Source of the DNA: Paramecium tetraurelia
Taxonomy: Eukaryota; Ciliophora; Oligohymenophorea; Peniculida; Parameciidae
Reading direction: 5' to 3'
DNA length: 64,000 bases
NCBI RefSeq assembly: GCF_000165425.1
Contig: NW_001799066.1
Coordinates: 496,001 to 560,000, forward strand
The notes beneath the pieces are model-generated. The model did not search any database and had not been told where the DNA came from. It saw only the letters and a list, made by a program, of their open reading frames with translations. Below, one piece after another: positions 37,505-49,926 of this stretch. A program made the position numbers and the translations under genes. Position 1 is the first letter of the stretch; each line of letters starts with the position of its first letter.

Positions 37505-37802
37505 TCACTACTTGAAGGGTAGTTAAACATTCTCAATATAAAATTTTATAGAATAAAATGTTTATTATAACCTAAAGAGTAATTTTTGATATCTACAAAG
37601 GTCTTTTTAGAATTCAAAAGAATTGTAATGTCTATTCACATAAAATTATTAGATTTTAGTATCCTTATCTAATTTTTTATTATTTATAACTACATGAGAA
37701 TTTCTAAATTTGTAATTAAAAGTAATTATCACCTAAATTAAGAGATTTATTCTTAAGAACTGTTCTAAGCGCCTGCTAATACATTTATGATTTATCAGCC
37801 AT
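37505..37802 (-). CDS. small hypothetical protein
   Basis: A 90-residue reading with one 25-nt intron, beginning MADKSQMYQQALRTVLKN and ending in a short aromatic, basic helix. The start lies 259 bp from the divergent protease gene. No family recognised, though small helical proteins of this sort are often organelle assembly factors. The model rests on frame alone. Confidence 0.45.
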
Positions 37803-38061
37803 TTTATATTCAATAAAGGATAGACGAGAATTAAACTTTTAATAACTTTAATTTTTAAGCATATGAAATTTAGCAAACCTATTATATATTTTTTATCCAT
37901 AGTGGATCTTTGATATTAATAATTTTTTTCAATAGCTTTATAAGAATCAATTTTAACATAATACTTAAAATTTGCAAAGACTAGTAATCCCTTCAATGTA
38001 TTAGAATTCAGTCATAATTAAAAGTTAATTAGAGGGTAGATACAAAATAAATAATAATTAA

Positions 38062-39247
38062 ATGAAAATTTTTTAGATATTGAATTTGTTATCATATGTT
38101 TTATGTGCAACCTTCTCAAGTAGTAGTATAGGTGATGCCTTACATGAAAATGGATCAATTTATGGATGGAGAGAAGAAGAATAAAAACAGTTTAAAAATT
38201 GGGTGCAAGAAAATCAAAAAACATATAACAATGAATTCGAAATGATTTATAGAATGGAAGTTTTTGTGAAGAACTATAGAACAATGAAGGTATTTGATTG
38301 GTTAATTGTAATTTTTAGCATCATAATGAGTAATTACCAAAGGATGTTTGGGGATTAAATATCTTCTCAGATGAGACATCTGAAGAGTTGATGGATAAAA
38401 TATTTATGAAGAAAGACTTTGATGAACATTATGAGATATTTAATGAAGATGATATCAACGCAATTAAAAGCGATTCACTATCTCATAATTCATTTTTATA
38501 AGCAGATAAAACAGTGAAGGTTGTTAAAAAGGTAGTGAAAAAAGCATCTGCAACTACCAAAACAGAAAAAGCAACACCAAAGAATCCTCCTAGTTTAGAT
38601 TGGTTAAAATAAGTAATTTCCATTATAATAATCATTAGGTTACAGAAGTGTAATAATAGGGAAGATGTGGTAGTTGTTGGGCATTTGCAGTATAGGATGT
38701 CGTAATCAGTAGATTGGCTATTGCTAATAAAAACAAACTTGATCAATTATCTAAGACACATTTAATTGATTGTGCTGATGGAAATACAGAAGGATGTGAT
38801 GGAGGTTCAGTAAGTGATGCCTTTGATTTTATCAATAAATATGGAACTGTTTATGAAAAAGACTATAGAGAATACGATCAGAAAGAAGGGCAATGTTCAA
38901 AACCAAAAGGATCAATTGGATATAAACAATTTAAATCTGTTGTAGGGCTAACTAAATTCACAAATAATGACATTGAAACTGCAATGTAAACTGGTCCAGT
39001 TACAGCCCTTATGTATGCAGATGAATCCTGGCTCAGATACACATCTGGAATAATCAATACTTGTGGATATCCAAAAGTTTCTAATTACTAACATGTTGTT
39101 TCATTTATAGCTTATGATACTTAAACATGGTTTGCCAAAAATTCTTGGGGATCTAAATGGGGAATGAGTGGTTACTTTTAAATATAAAAAAATGGGGATG
39201 CTAAATGTTTAGATAAAATTAAAAAAATTACGTATCCAATAATATGA
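38062..39247 (+). CDS. papain-family cysteine protease precursor
   Basis: A 376-residue C1A protease with introns of 29 and 26 nt. It starts with a signal peptide (MKIFQILNLLSYVLCATFS). An inhibitory propeptide of the I29 type follows (FKNWVQENQKTYNNEFEMI...IFSDETSEEL), then a Lys/Thr/Ala-rich linker before the mature start LDWLKQVTEV. Catalytic residues are present: QGRCGSCWAF (Gln of the oxyanion hole and Cys near 186), His in YQHVVSF (near 324) and Asn in AKNSWGSKWG (near 340). The oxyanion-hole Gln lies in a Gln run whose codons include TAA and TAG. It probably acts in food vacuoles or lysosomes. Confidence 0.93.
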
Positions 39248-39349
39248 AGTATCATCAAATATGTTTTAGAATATCAAATGTAAATTAACAATTTAAGGGT
39301 AATTATATTATAATTAATAATTTATTTATGACTTTGATTAATGAATAAT

Positions 39350-40415
39350 TCATGACTTTCTTTAAGTTAAATATTTCAATTTGTCGGTATCTGATCCTTG
39401 AATATTTTCGAATAATTTTTAAGCCTAAAATTAATTTGAAATATACATGATGAACATTGTGTGAAATTGCAGCTGGATAAATTGACGGATCAGTATAAGC
39501 CAACATAATAAATGTATTCTCTGTGAATTCATCTATGTAGACAGTAAACTTCTCTGATTTAACTGTTATTGCTTGAATGCTTGCTTATGTTTTCATACAA
39601 GTCAACTTAAATTACTTTATTATATTAGATAATCTCTCATATTTTTAGATGTCTATACTATCAATTCTTATAATTACCTTTTTTCTCATTTGTTTCCTAA
39701 AAATCAATAATCAAGAAAGTTGATTTTTCAAATAAAACTACTTCCTCACAACTACAAGTTTGGCAAAATGCTTTCAAACTCTCCTTTATAATATTGATAT
39801 TAGGTATTAAATTCTGAACAATCTAAGACCATGCTTTATATAGAGTTTCATCCCAAATTGATGTAGAAAACACGTCTTTAATTTCAATATTTAGGCCATC
39901 AGCTCTTTGAATAATCTCTTTGTATTTTCGCTATCAATATAAATCTTGATTATACTTCAAACACAATTTTTCTTTCTGATTCCTTAATTTTATCGAATTT
40001 ATGGATTAAAACAAATACAATTGCTCCAGGAGAACATTCTGATAAGCTTGTTACTGTGGTTTTAAAATCATTCAATTCCTTTATGAATAGATCTCCTTCT
40101 TTATCAACATCAAAAACATATATCAAAACTTCGACATTGGAGAATATTGTAGATTTTTAAGTTGTGAAATATTCTTATAAAAGTTTATCCTCAAAATACT
40201 CTGAAAATTATTACTTGTCCACCACAATCCCATAAATTTATCTTAAGATTTCCCATAAATTTGAATGAATTTTGATTTACATCCACAGTCAATCCAATCT
40301 ACATAACCTAATTTGGAGGAGTATTTGCAAAAATAATTGAATGCATAGAAGTTTTACCCACCTTATGTTAACCCATTAGTAACATTTTCTTCAATTTGTT
40401 TTCGTTTGAATTCAT
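39350..40415 (-). CDS. Rag-type small GTPase (RagA/B, Gtr1)
   Basis: A 322-residue GTPase with four introns of 25, 25, 25 and 22 nt. The G1 loop is GQHKVGKT (residues 15-22), G3 is WDCGGQ, and the G4 motif is IHKFD, the HKxD variant typical of Rag rather than Rab proteins. The N-terminal stretch KTSMHSIIFAN and the C-terminal half ending YTDPSIYPAAI also match RagA/Gtr1. Known role: heterodimerises with a RagC/D partner on lysosomes to signal amino-acid supply to TORC1. No partner gene lies in the window. Confidence 0.92.
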
Positions 40416-41156
40416 TTTAAATCTATAATGAAAGAATTATTATTATTCATAAGAACATTGATTTCATAAATATAAGGAAGAGATAATTAGTATATCTTTA
40501 AATGAAGAGTATTAATAAATGATGAAAATATATAAATTGTAATTATTTTGCTGTCACAATATACGTTAGAAGTGATCCACTTTTAGGAATAAAGAAATCA
40601 TAAAAATCTAAGAAATTAGCTTATATAAACAAGATTAAATAATACAAGAAAAAGTAGAATAATATATTTTTGAAATCTTATAGCATAATACAATTGCAAA
40701 GTAGGAGCATCCAATTTATATAAAAATGTTTTTCATTTAAATATCAATAACTAAATTGTATTTTTAATTGATTGATAATGATTGTAAAACGGATCTATGT
40801 TGATTCAATGGCCTATCCAATAATAGAGAATACGATTCAATATCCAAAAATGTAATCAAAAAACTAATATTTAAATATTTAGGTAATATAATATGAAATT
40901 AGAATTACCCTAAAACACTTGTTTTATGAAGGATTTAAACCTTCTCCTTGAAGTTGATAACAATCATATATATTAATAGATATATCTCAATAAATATGGT
41001 ATTTTAAATGTTTACATATATAAAAAGCTTTACCCATGCAAAATTTGATGTCAGATATTCTTAGATGAGTTGAACGAATTCCTCAGATGACTAAGTTATT
41101 TTTTACATAAATTCGGATTAATTTATATTTTATGAATTAATTATATTAATAAATAA
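40416..41156. other. intergenic, only a short open frame
   Basis: About 740 bases. A 47-residue plus-strand frame at 40808-40951 (MAYPIIENTIQYPKMQ...) reads protein-like and could be an exon, but no continuation was found. Otherwise AT-rich spacer. Confidence 0.3.
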
Positions 41157-42113
41157 ATGTCACAAGCCTCTTTTACTGGCTTTATTACTATAGAAGACAT
41201 AAAAAAACCAAAATATGATGTCAATCATCTGTTAGATCCTAATTATGATTCATTCGTGAGAGATATATTACCTATTAAAATTTAAAACTTTGAAATTAGG
41301 AGACTTGAATGGGATGATTTCACAGGTGAACCAAATAAAGAATCTCCATGGATTGCTCATAGTTATTGGAATATTCATTATGAAATACCCAAAAGGGAAA
41401 TAAGTAGAGCATCTTCAAATTAGAAATAATCACCAACAGTTACTAACCAAAAAAATAGTAATGCAAATATCACTTAATAATCTGAAAAAATTAACTTATC
41501 ACCTAAAAATTAAATTTAAATCACCTAATAATCTTAAGAAAAAGTTAATGTGAAATAATAATCACCTAAGCTGCCTCCAAAAATACCTCTTTAGCAAAAT
41601 AATATTTAAAATAGAACTAATAGTAGACTACAGAAATAAGTACACACTCCTTCTCTTAGAATAGCAAGTATCCAGGGAGTCTAAAGACAATCTTAGTAGA
41701 AAAACTAAACCCCAAAAAAATCTTCTAGAAGCAATTCAAATAGCACTCTTATGAAACAGTAATCTCCAAGATAATAATTAAACGTCTTAGTGTGCTGTAA
41801 ATTATTGGAGAAGTCATGGACGAAATCTGATTAGTATGATGATCTATTAGAACACGAAACTGGACACTATTTAATTGGGTGTTTGTGTGCTCTAGAATTT
41901 AAAAGAAAAGCAGAATAGATGGAATTAAGTAATTCAGAAAACTAGACGCAAGAAATCAAATAGTTATTTCAAGCTAATTTTAGAACATTTCTGAGTATAG
42001 AGAAGGATTATGATAAAGAAACTAACCATTATTGTAATTGGAGAATGTAAATGAAATGGAATAGAAAAATTAAAGAGTAATTATTGTTGTATGAAATGTA
42101 TTTTAATAATTGA
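41157..42113 (+). CDS. hypothetical Gln-rich protein
   Basis: A 318-residue intron-free protein. The first 85 residues look folded (ITIEDIKKPKYDVNHLLDPNYDSFVRDILP... WIAHSYWNIHYE). A long Gln/Ser/Pro-rich disordered part follows, with repeated SPK/SP motifs and many TAA/TAG glutamines. The C-terminal third is again folded (HETGHYLIGCLCALEFKRK). The SP-rich centre suggests kinase targets, which is inference. No family recognised. Confidence 0.68.
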
Positions 42114-42384
42114 TGTTTATAGAGTATGTATTACTATATTTATAATAATAAGTAAAGTATATTCCCACTTAAGTGGTTAAGTTGATTAAACAATATATCT
42201 AAACTTAATTGAGAGTCTTCGAAATTAATAAATGAATTAAATATTTAATTATTATATATATATTTGAATTTTTTGAATGCAAATTTTAATTTGGTGTTCC
42301 ATTCCTTGTATTTGGTAGCAGGACTGAACGTATATAAAATATCGTATTAATTTAATATAATAAATATTTTATATAATAAAATTA

Positions 42385-43372
42385 ATGTATAAAGGTTACC
42401 CGACAGAAGTTAAAAGCAGCACAGGGTAAAGGATAACTAGACCATATAGTTAATAAAAGTATCTTATAAGTTAACTTAGGGAGTATATAGAATTGAAGTC
42501 CTCCCTTAAATAGCAATCGTAATCTTGTGATAAATCCAACTAATCCACTATACAAAAAGGCAAAGTGTCGAGCAAATAATAAGTGAAGAACAAAATGAAA
42601 CCAACATAAACGCGATTTTAATTTTAGTAACCTTAGAGTTTATAAACAACTCATCGTTATAATGATTCTCCGTATGTCAAGCCGCATTAATAATAACAAT
42701 TATTTGAGTTATAGAAAACAATAATGGCAGATTCCAACCGAATGGGTAATATTGTGAATCAAATGAAGTTCCACTCACAAACAAAATAAAATCCGTAACA
42801 GCCATAAAGGCATCACAAGTCAAATTATACAAATTGCTAAGAAAAATAACCCTAGAGTTTAAATGGTAGTTTTGAACTCAAGAAAAGAATTTTTACTACC
42901 AATTAGGAGGTCAATTCAAAATTAAATATCATTACTAAATCTAACAGAGCATAATCAGTGATGGACGAATACAAAACCACTGCCATAGAACTGCAATAGA
43001 CAATGAAAATACCAGAACCCATCCTGCCTTAACGAATAATACCCTATGATTCTGAGTAAAATATGATATTTAATAATAAGAACTGAATTCGAAGGATATA
43101 GAAAAGGAGATTTCTTAACATTCCAATCAGATGATGAGAGTGAAAACGAGGATTTCTTAAGGAAAGCAGGAATTGAAAACTTCTTAAAAAACTTGACGGA
43201 TAAGGAAATTTTGTTATTGGAAAAATATATATATTTAAGAAAATATGATATGATGGCTAAAAATCCCAAAACATCTACAAGGAATGAACAATACTTAAAT
43301 AATAATAATACTTCAAGAACTTCATAATAATATTAATAATTTTGCAAAATTAGTAGATAAACTAAAAAATGA
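42385..43372 (+). CDS. hypothetical Gln-rich protein
   Basis: A 320-residue protein with one 25-nt intron near 43048. Most of it is Gln/Ser/Lys-rich and likely disordered. The last 100 residues contain an acidic segment (DFLTFQSDDESENEDFLRKAGIENFLKNLTD) and a helical end. No family recognised. It shares the strand and Gln-rich style of the preceding gene, without clear sequence similarity. Confidence 0.68.
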
Positions 43373-43423
43373 ATTTATAATTATAATTATTTATATAAAA
43401 TTTTCTTATTATTATTATTACTT

Positions 43424-44606
43424 TCATATTGCTCCGCTGTTAAGTTTAGCTGTTAAATCCTCTGATTTTCTTGCAGAATCTACATGATCAAACACCAAAT
43501 TGTAAGCCTTTTGCACAACTTCAATTTCAGATTATCTGATAGTTTATTAATAAATACCTTTAAGTTTATCTGCTTAAATAAGCTTAATGATATTGTTCTT
43601 ATTATTCCTTAGTTAATTGTAAAAGTTCCTCAGTGATTGGGATATCAATTAGCAATTGTTCTTTTTAAGCCAAAACAATTTTCTAACATAAAATTATTTA
43701 ATGGTCTTACCTATTGATTGAATTTGTCATTAAATTATTGATTTAAGTTCTCTAGATCGGTTGACAATCTCTTTCTTAAAGTTTCGATTTCATTCATAGA
43801 AGTATCGAAATTGTTTGAAGCTACTTCTTCAGCTGCAATATCCTCATTCAAACTCTTCTTGGCACCATCTCTAATTTATTCTAATTTCTCTAATATTCTT
43901 TAGACAGTGGGAACATCAAATCTAGTAGTTAATTTTATAAGAATTGTGATAGGGTGATTGGGACCGAATTATTCGTGACATTCAGCATGTATTTAAGTCA
44001 AAATAGTTTATCTATCTTATTCTGAAGTCTATTGATCAACTGCTCTGCTCAATTTCTCAATGATTAGGGTTAATGCATTAATAACTTTATTTGCCTATTC
44101 AACTCTTCTGTTATAAGCTTTGACATCAGCAGCTCTGGCATTTCTGATGAATTGTTCTTATTCATTAAGAATTGCTAATTGCTTTTCATAGGTTATGATG
44201 GTTTCTCTGAGGATGACCAATAATTCAGCCAAGGTTTAGATCAATACATTTGCATTAGCTAGATCTGTGTTTAATTTTGAGAGATCATCTTCTAATTCAC
44301 CAATATTCTAATCGAAAACTGCCATTTATCTTGAATGTGCAACATCATCGTCCACTTAATCTTATTTTAATGAATCCAATAATTCTTAAATAAGTTTTAA
44401 GACTTCATCTACTTATCCTCCTGTTTCTAATTTAATTTATACTAATTCCTTCAATTAATCGCTATATGGGCTTTGGCCAAACTAGGGTATTTAATGGTTG
44501 ATTATACTTAATGAAACGATTTCATCAATAATGAGGCTTATGGAGTCATGGCTGATAAGCAAACTCCGATTGTCAATGCCAATATATTAAAACGGATTAA
44601 GCTCAT
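43424..44606 (-). CDS. trichocyst matrix protein precursor
   Basis: A 368-residue secreted protein with introns of 26, 28 and 22 nt. Signal peptide MSLIRFNILALTIGVCLSAM, then a helical, Gln/Leu/Glu/Asn-rich coil with very few aromatics, as expected for trichocyst matrix proteins (for example NEQEQFIRNARAADVKAY). Precursors are cut into small acidic polypeptides that crystallise in the granule core. It lies 69 nt downstream of another gene of the same family in the same orientation, suggesting local duplication, although sequence identity between them looks low by eye. Confidence 0.8.
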
Positions 44607-44674
44607 TATTTATATAATAAAATAATTATTAGAGAGTGTAAATGATCTCTATATTATTAAATTGGATTGATATT

Positions 44675-45868
44675 TCATTCATTCTAAACCTATTTTCTAA
44701 CTGCATCACTTAAAGAATATTAGGATCTCTCGTATGAATCAACTTTCTAAGATTTCATAGAATGTCTATAAATACCCTATCATTAACGTAGTCATCCACT
44801 CTCTATTTGAATTTGTCCTCAGAAGTTCCTACTTAAGTAGAATAAATTCTATAAACATCAGTAAATAAATTAAGTTCTTCTTGTAATCTTGCTTTATTTT
44901 TATTATATTGAATTTCCTCATTTTTTAAGTCCTATCAATATTTTACTTTTAGTGTACTTCAATAGCTCTTTGTTGTTATTATTGTAAGGCAACTCCTTTT
45001 TCTCTGCAACTGACAGCTGCAAATCTTGCTTATACTAATTGTTCATCTAATTTTATGAGATTCTTTTATTCAGATGAAAGATCATAATTGATTTATTCAT
45101 TTTCTATATCGATAGCTCCTTTGAAATCAGCCAGAGTGACTCCAGTGGTAATTTCAAGATTTTATGCATTTTTTATTTGTTCTCTGATATATCTCTCCAT
45201 ATCATCAAGCATTTCAATTAATTATCCTTTGACTGTATTGAGATTTCCTTATGAAGAGGGTGTAACTTGATTCCAATCAATAAACATCGTCTCAGCAAAT
45301 TCATGTGCTAATTCAACAAGTTCTGACATTTTGGCTGTTTTGTACATAGTTAAAAATTTTTCAACGTAAGAACCATATCTATTTAATTGATTATTATCTA
45401 AATTTTAAAGAGAGTTTCTCAAAAATATTATTAATCTTAAAGTCATATTATCATTTTTGACTCTTTCAATATAGTTTGAAGAATGGGTGCATCTACTTTA
45501 AATGGGATATTGTACCTATTGGCATCTAGTGTTTGAATTCTATTGGAATTATCAACAAGTCTCTTTTATAAATATGCAATATATTTATTTGTTTTATCAA
45601 TATCGGATTCTCTATCTGAGACAGATTTATCTCTACTTGCGCATAAAAAGTTTTATTCTTAATAGGCCTTGCCTAAATTGAATATTATATTCTCTTTGAG
45701 CTAAAATGCTTATTAGAATCGTACATTTTTAGAGACTGTATAATCTGTATTAAGGGCTGTAAGTTCAACAGCTGATGCCCCTTTTAAGTCAGCCAATAAC
45801 TTCTCAACAGTATCTACTTCATTTTGGCACATTACACCAATAACTAGCAATAACAAGAGGGTCTTCAT
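44675..45868 (-). CDS. trichocyst matrix protein precursor
   Basis: A 372-residue secreted protein with introns of 20, 26 and 29 nt. Signal peptide MKTLLLLLVIGVMC. The body is heptad-rich coil and contains SRCTHSSNYIERVKNDNM, comparable with the RC-x-SN landmark of the family. The 20-nt intron is needed to reach this landmark in frame. Like its neighbour, it should be processed in the Golgi-to-granule pathway. Its start codon lies only 31 bp from that of the divergent CCCH gene. Confidence 0.8.
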
Positions 45869-45899
45869 GCCGTTTTTTAATTTTTTTATATTATATTAA
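45869..45899. promoter_or_regulatory. 31-bp divergent intergenic region
   Basis: The shortest head-to-head spacer in the window, mostly T-runs, between a trichocyst gene and a zinc-finger gene. Both leaders and the shared promoter must be extremely short or extend into coding sequence. Confidence 0.5.
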
Positions 45900-46803
45900 A
45901 TGAATTTTACTTAAGAATAAAATAAAGAAACAAGTATATTTTACAAATCTAAACTTTGTACTCATTGGTCAACAAGTAACATCATTTATCATATTTTATT
46001 TAGAAGGACATTGTGCTAAATAAGAAAAATGCAATTATGCACATGGAGAAACTGAATTGCGTCATATACCACAAGAATATTTGACTCATCCTCATACTAA
46101 TAACTCCAGTGCCTTTTCGATTAACAATGAAGGGCAGACGAATATGGCTGTGATCCAATAAAACTCAATATAGGGATAACTCTTAAATCCCTTTTGGAAA
46201 ACTAAAATTTGTAATTTCTACCTTCAAGGAAAATGTAGAAATATTATCGATTGCAATTATGCTCACGTTGAAGATGAACTCAGAGACCCCAACAGTCAAG
46301 CATGTCAATCTATTCAGAACATCCTTAAATTATAAGATCCTGTTTATAGATTATAATTACTCAACTATAATGCTTAATTTCAAAAGAATTTGTTGGAGCG
46401 TGCCAAAACTATATTTGATTAAATAAGGAAAATGGAGTTAATACACAAAAACAACAATGATATTCAAGACATGCTTGAAGAAGCCAAATTATTGATATTT
46501 TAAAAAGAAATCGAATAAGCCACATTGAAAATCATCGAGATAATGTCATTGCCTGATCTAACTTTAGATGAAAGAGAATAACATTAAGAAATTAAAAGTA
46601 AAATCAAAGAATCCTTTGAGATTCCTTAAGTTCAATTTCCAACCACATCTAAATATCCTCCTGAAGATATTGAAAAAATGAAATAATTAATGGAGTAAGA
46701 ATAAGGACAGAGACTACCCATCCCCATGATACCTACAATCAAACCATTTCCGAACCATTAACAAGTTTACTAGGATAGATGCAAAAATCAAAAATTAACA
46801 TGA
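45900..46803 (+). CDS. CCCH-type zinc-finger RNA-binding protein
   Basis: A 291-residue protein with one 28-nt intron inside the first finger. Two C-x7/8-C-x5-C-x3-H fingers: CTHWSTKGHCAKQEKCNYAH (from residue 20) and CNFYLQGKCRNIIDCNYAH, both followed by similar helices (GETELR, VEDELR). The first finger only forms after splicing. The rest is a helical coil and a Pro-rich tail. Tandem CCCH fingers of this spacing usually bind AU-rich single-stranded RNA. The particular target is unknown. Confidence 0.85.
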
Positions 46804-46871
46804 TAAAATTATTATGTAAATAAAGACACAGATTTTATTATTATTATTATATTTAATATTAAAAAATGGTT

Positions 46872-47710
46872 TCATTTTTTAGCTTGCTAAGCTGCTTGCT
46901 TCTTCTTTTCAGCTTCAAGTCTCTCTTTCTCCTTTTGATCTAACCATTCCTTTTTGGCTGCCTCGAAATTTCTATCATATTTTATGTCTTATTAATTTGC
47001 GATATTTTATAAAGTAGTTCTACCTTATGGACCTTCAGCATTCTTTCTGCCATTTTAAGGTCCTTTTTTATCTGTCCCATTCTTTAGATCTTCTAATAAT
47101 TTTAACTATCATAATTCATTATCATACTGTATTCTCAGGTGTTAAATCTTCATAAACCCATTCATTATTCACTTATATCATTGGAGCATTAGCACATGCT
47201 CCCAAACATTCTACCTCTTGCAAAGTAAATAGTCCATCTGCTGAAGTCTCCCCATTTTTGATATTCAATTTTTATTCAATAGCTTTCATTATATCTCTAG
47301 ATCCACATAATTAACAGGGTGTTGTACCACAAACTTAGAGATGGAATTTACCGACTCGTTCTCTATTAAACATTGAGTAAAATGAGGCTGTTTCAAAGAC
47401 ATCCATTTCTGGGATTTCTAATATCTTTGCAATCTGCCTATTTAATAATTAAAATAACCTTTTTCATTGCAGTTAAACTCAAAAAGTTATTATTTTATTT
47501 TTAAGCTAGCATTAATAATGGAATAGTCCCTGATTTTTTTTCATTGGAAGGAAACTTTGCCAAAATAACTTCAATTTTTTTATAATTTTCATCTGTAAAA
47601 TCAAATGGTACTGAATCACTATTATCATCTCTATTTCTATGTGCAACAAACACATTTGAAAATCTGTGAATTGATCTTCTCTGAACTAATTATACAACTT
47701 TTTATATCAT
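46872..47710 (-). CDS. NDUFV2: complex I 24-kDa subunit (NDUFV2/NuoE)
   Basis: A 263-residue mitochondrial protein with introns of 25 and 22 nt. The N-terminus ([18 protein letters not shown]) looks like a targeting peptide. The core has [14 protein letters not shown] and the four cysteines of the [2Fe-2S] cluster N1a in CGTTPCQLCGS (C-x4-C) and CLGACANAP (C-x3-C), then [10 protein letters not shown]. It hands electrons in the peripheral arm of NADH:ubiquinone oxidoreductase. A Lys/Glu/Ala-rich tail extends the C-terminus by about 60 residues compared with the family. Confidence 0.95.
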
Positions 47711-47721
47711 AAATTAATTAA

Positions 47722-48657
47722 TCAAAAGTTTTCAATGTTATGTTCACTATATTTTTTATAAAGATTAGAATAATCATCAATTTATCTATTATTTTATTTT
47801 AACTTCCTTATTTATGATTTTAAAAATTTTCTAACAGTACTGTCATCCAAAATTTAGCTAGATTAACTTGTATCTTAAAGCTAATTATAACAATATAATT
47901 GTACAATGTTGCTTTCTTAAATTGAAATACTATTTTACAGTATTTTTAACTTTTAATTTTCCTATTTCAATTTCTCTCTAAGATAAGAATTCGATAAATA
48001 TTGATATCTCAATTTTAATTCCTTATTTTTTTACTCTTACTTCTCTAAATCTAATTGTTATAGATAATTCTTCCTTTTCTCTTCTTCCAATTGATGATGT
48101 AAACCAAATAATTGATTTTTTAGAGTTTGATTCTCATATCTTTCAATCTTGTTGGATTATTGCAATTTTTTGTATTTAATTTTTAATTGTTCCTACTTTT
48201 TTTGTATAATATTAAATTTAAGGAATAACATATTTTCTAATTTACTTTGTGAATCTGATGTTATTGTATAGCTATCTGAACTCTCATTTAATTGTTCTAT
48301 GTAGTCATCAATCGCATCTATAAAATTCTTGATTTTGCCTTTTTGATTAAACGAAAACCTCTTTCTGGTGACTTCTGTTTTTGGTTTGGAGTTAATGGCT
48401 TTGTGTTTGAGATCTCTAAATGGAATGTCTCTATTTTTGATTTAATTGTTATGTTACAAGTCTAATTTTGAAATATTCTTTTTGTTAAAGGTTGACTTTG
48501 ATTAATGAAGTGAAACCGAAAATGAATCAGTAAATGTTTTATTATTCTTTTAATATCAAAAAATTGGTGTTACTTGTGATAACTTATGCATTTGCATGAG
48601 ATCAGAATTCAATGATTGTCTTCTACTTTGCTTTCCAAATTCTTGATTATTATACAT
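47722..48657 (-). CDS. coiled-coil protein
   Basis: A 302-residue protein with one 27-nt intron. The N-terminal 100 residues are basic and Ser/Asn-rich; the rest is a near-continuous coiled coil (NQTLKNQLFGLHHQLEEEKRKNYLQQLDLEK). Its stop lies only 11 nt before the start of NDUFV2 on the same strand, so the NDUFV2 promoter must overlap this gene's 3' end. No specific family recognised. Confidence 0.75.
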
Positions 48658-48770
48658 TATACTTTACTTGCATAATTAATACTCATGTAAATAATATTAA
48701 TAAAATTAATTACTAAAATAGAAAGACTTTCTAACAAAAGAAATTTTACTATTAAGAATATATAATTTTA

Positions 48771-49864
48771 ATGAAAAAATTAATAATATTCACCGTTTTT
48801 ATAGTGGTGATTTGTGGTTAATAAGATTTGGCAGAAGCATTCACACAACTATCCTCAAGTGATCCTGATAGAACAAAACTTAACTGGCCCAATTTATCTC
48901 AAGCCATTTCAGATTTATTGTGTGATGTTCAACATGTGAGATAAATTGAGAGTGACACAAATCAATAGAAATCAGCATTACTTTAAAAAGTAACAATTGA
49001 ATATATATTCCTAGTTAATTATATTACACGATAGAACTTCTGGCTAAATTAAAGTGGATTTGGCAAAACATAAAACGAAACTCAATGATTAATTGACTCC
49101 TTATAAAAATGAATTGGATGAGGCTTTGAGATATAGAGCAGGGATTTTGGATCAATAAAAATAGGATTTGAAGATCAATGATGCAGACTTCACAAAGATG
49201 AAAGAATCAGCAAAATAAGAAATGGATGATGTTAGTATTGCCTTACAATCTGTGGATTCAGTATTAAATTTGATATATTCTTAAGATGAGAAAAACAGTT
49301 AAAGAGTTATTGCAAGGAGGTTCAGGTGGAAACTCATTTGTGGAAATCAAGACTTCTTTAGAAGAGTTCCATGCAAAAATAACTTCATTGGCAAAATCAG
49401 ATTCTCCTCTTTTAACTTTGGCTGGCTCACTCCAAGAGCTCTTACAACTTGATTTTAAGGACAGAAAAGTCTTAAAAGACCTTGAATAATTGTTGGATCA
49501 ATTTTGGATGAATACCATAGATTACAGAATAGAGTTGATAAGTCAAGCCAATAGAAATTAGTAACTGTATGAAGACAGAAGACAAGCCATTTTACAAGAC
49601 AAAGACACAACAATTGAACTTTACAATTCAAAGATCGAAGAATACAATACTGTTTTCGATGAGATCCAAAATATCTAAACTTACATAGAAAACAGATAAA
49701 AAGATCTAGATGATAGTGCAAGTTCTCAAGACTTCTTTAAGAATATTTGGGGATTGAATGAGGGGATTACAAGTTCAGTTGATAAGTCCTTGATTAGCAA
49801 GGCTTCGGCAATATAAGATGCATTGAAATAAATAGGAAATGGAGTTAGTTTTTAAGAGAAGTGA
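48771..49864 (+). CDS. secreted coiled-coil protein, trichocyst-matrix-like
   Basis: A 347-residue protein with two 25-nt introns. Signal peptide MKKLIIFTVFIVVICGQ. The mature part is helical with few aromatics and landmarks such as DRTSGQIKVDLAKHKTKL and SVDSMRKTVKELLQGGSGG, the glycine linker dividing two coils. The architecture is the same as in the trichocyst matrix genes nearby. However, the RC-x-SN landmark is absent, so it may be a diverged member or another secretory-granule protein. Confidence 0.65.
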
Positions 49865-49926
49865 CTTCTAATTACAAAATCTTATGAAAATGCAAAAATT
49901 AAATAAATTTCTTTTTTAAATAAAAA

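Noticed and set aside
42955-43269. Minus-strand open frame of 104 codons under the standard code
   Set aside because: It is antisense to a plus-strand gene with a consistent frame, intron and coding composition.
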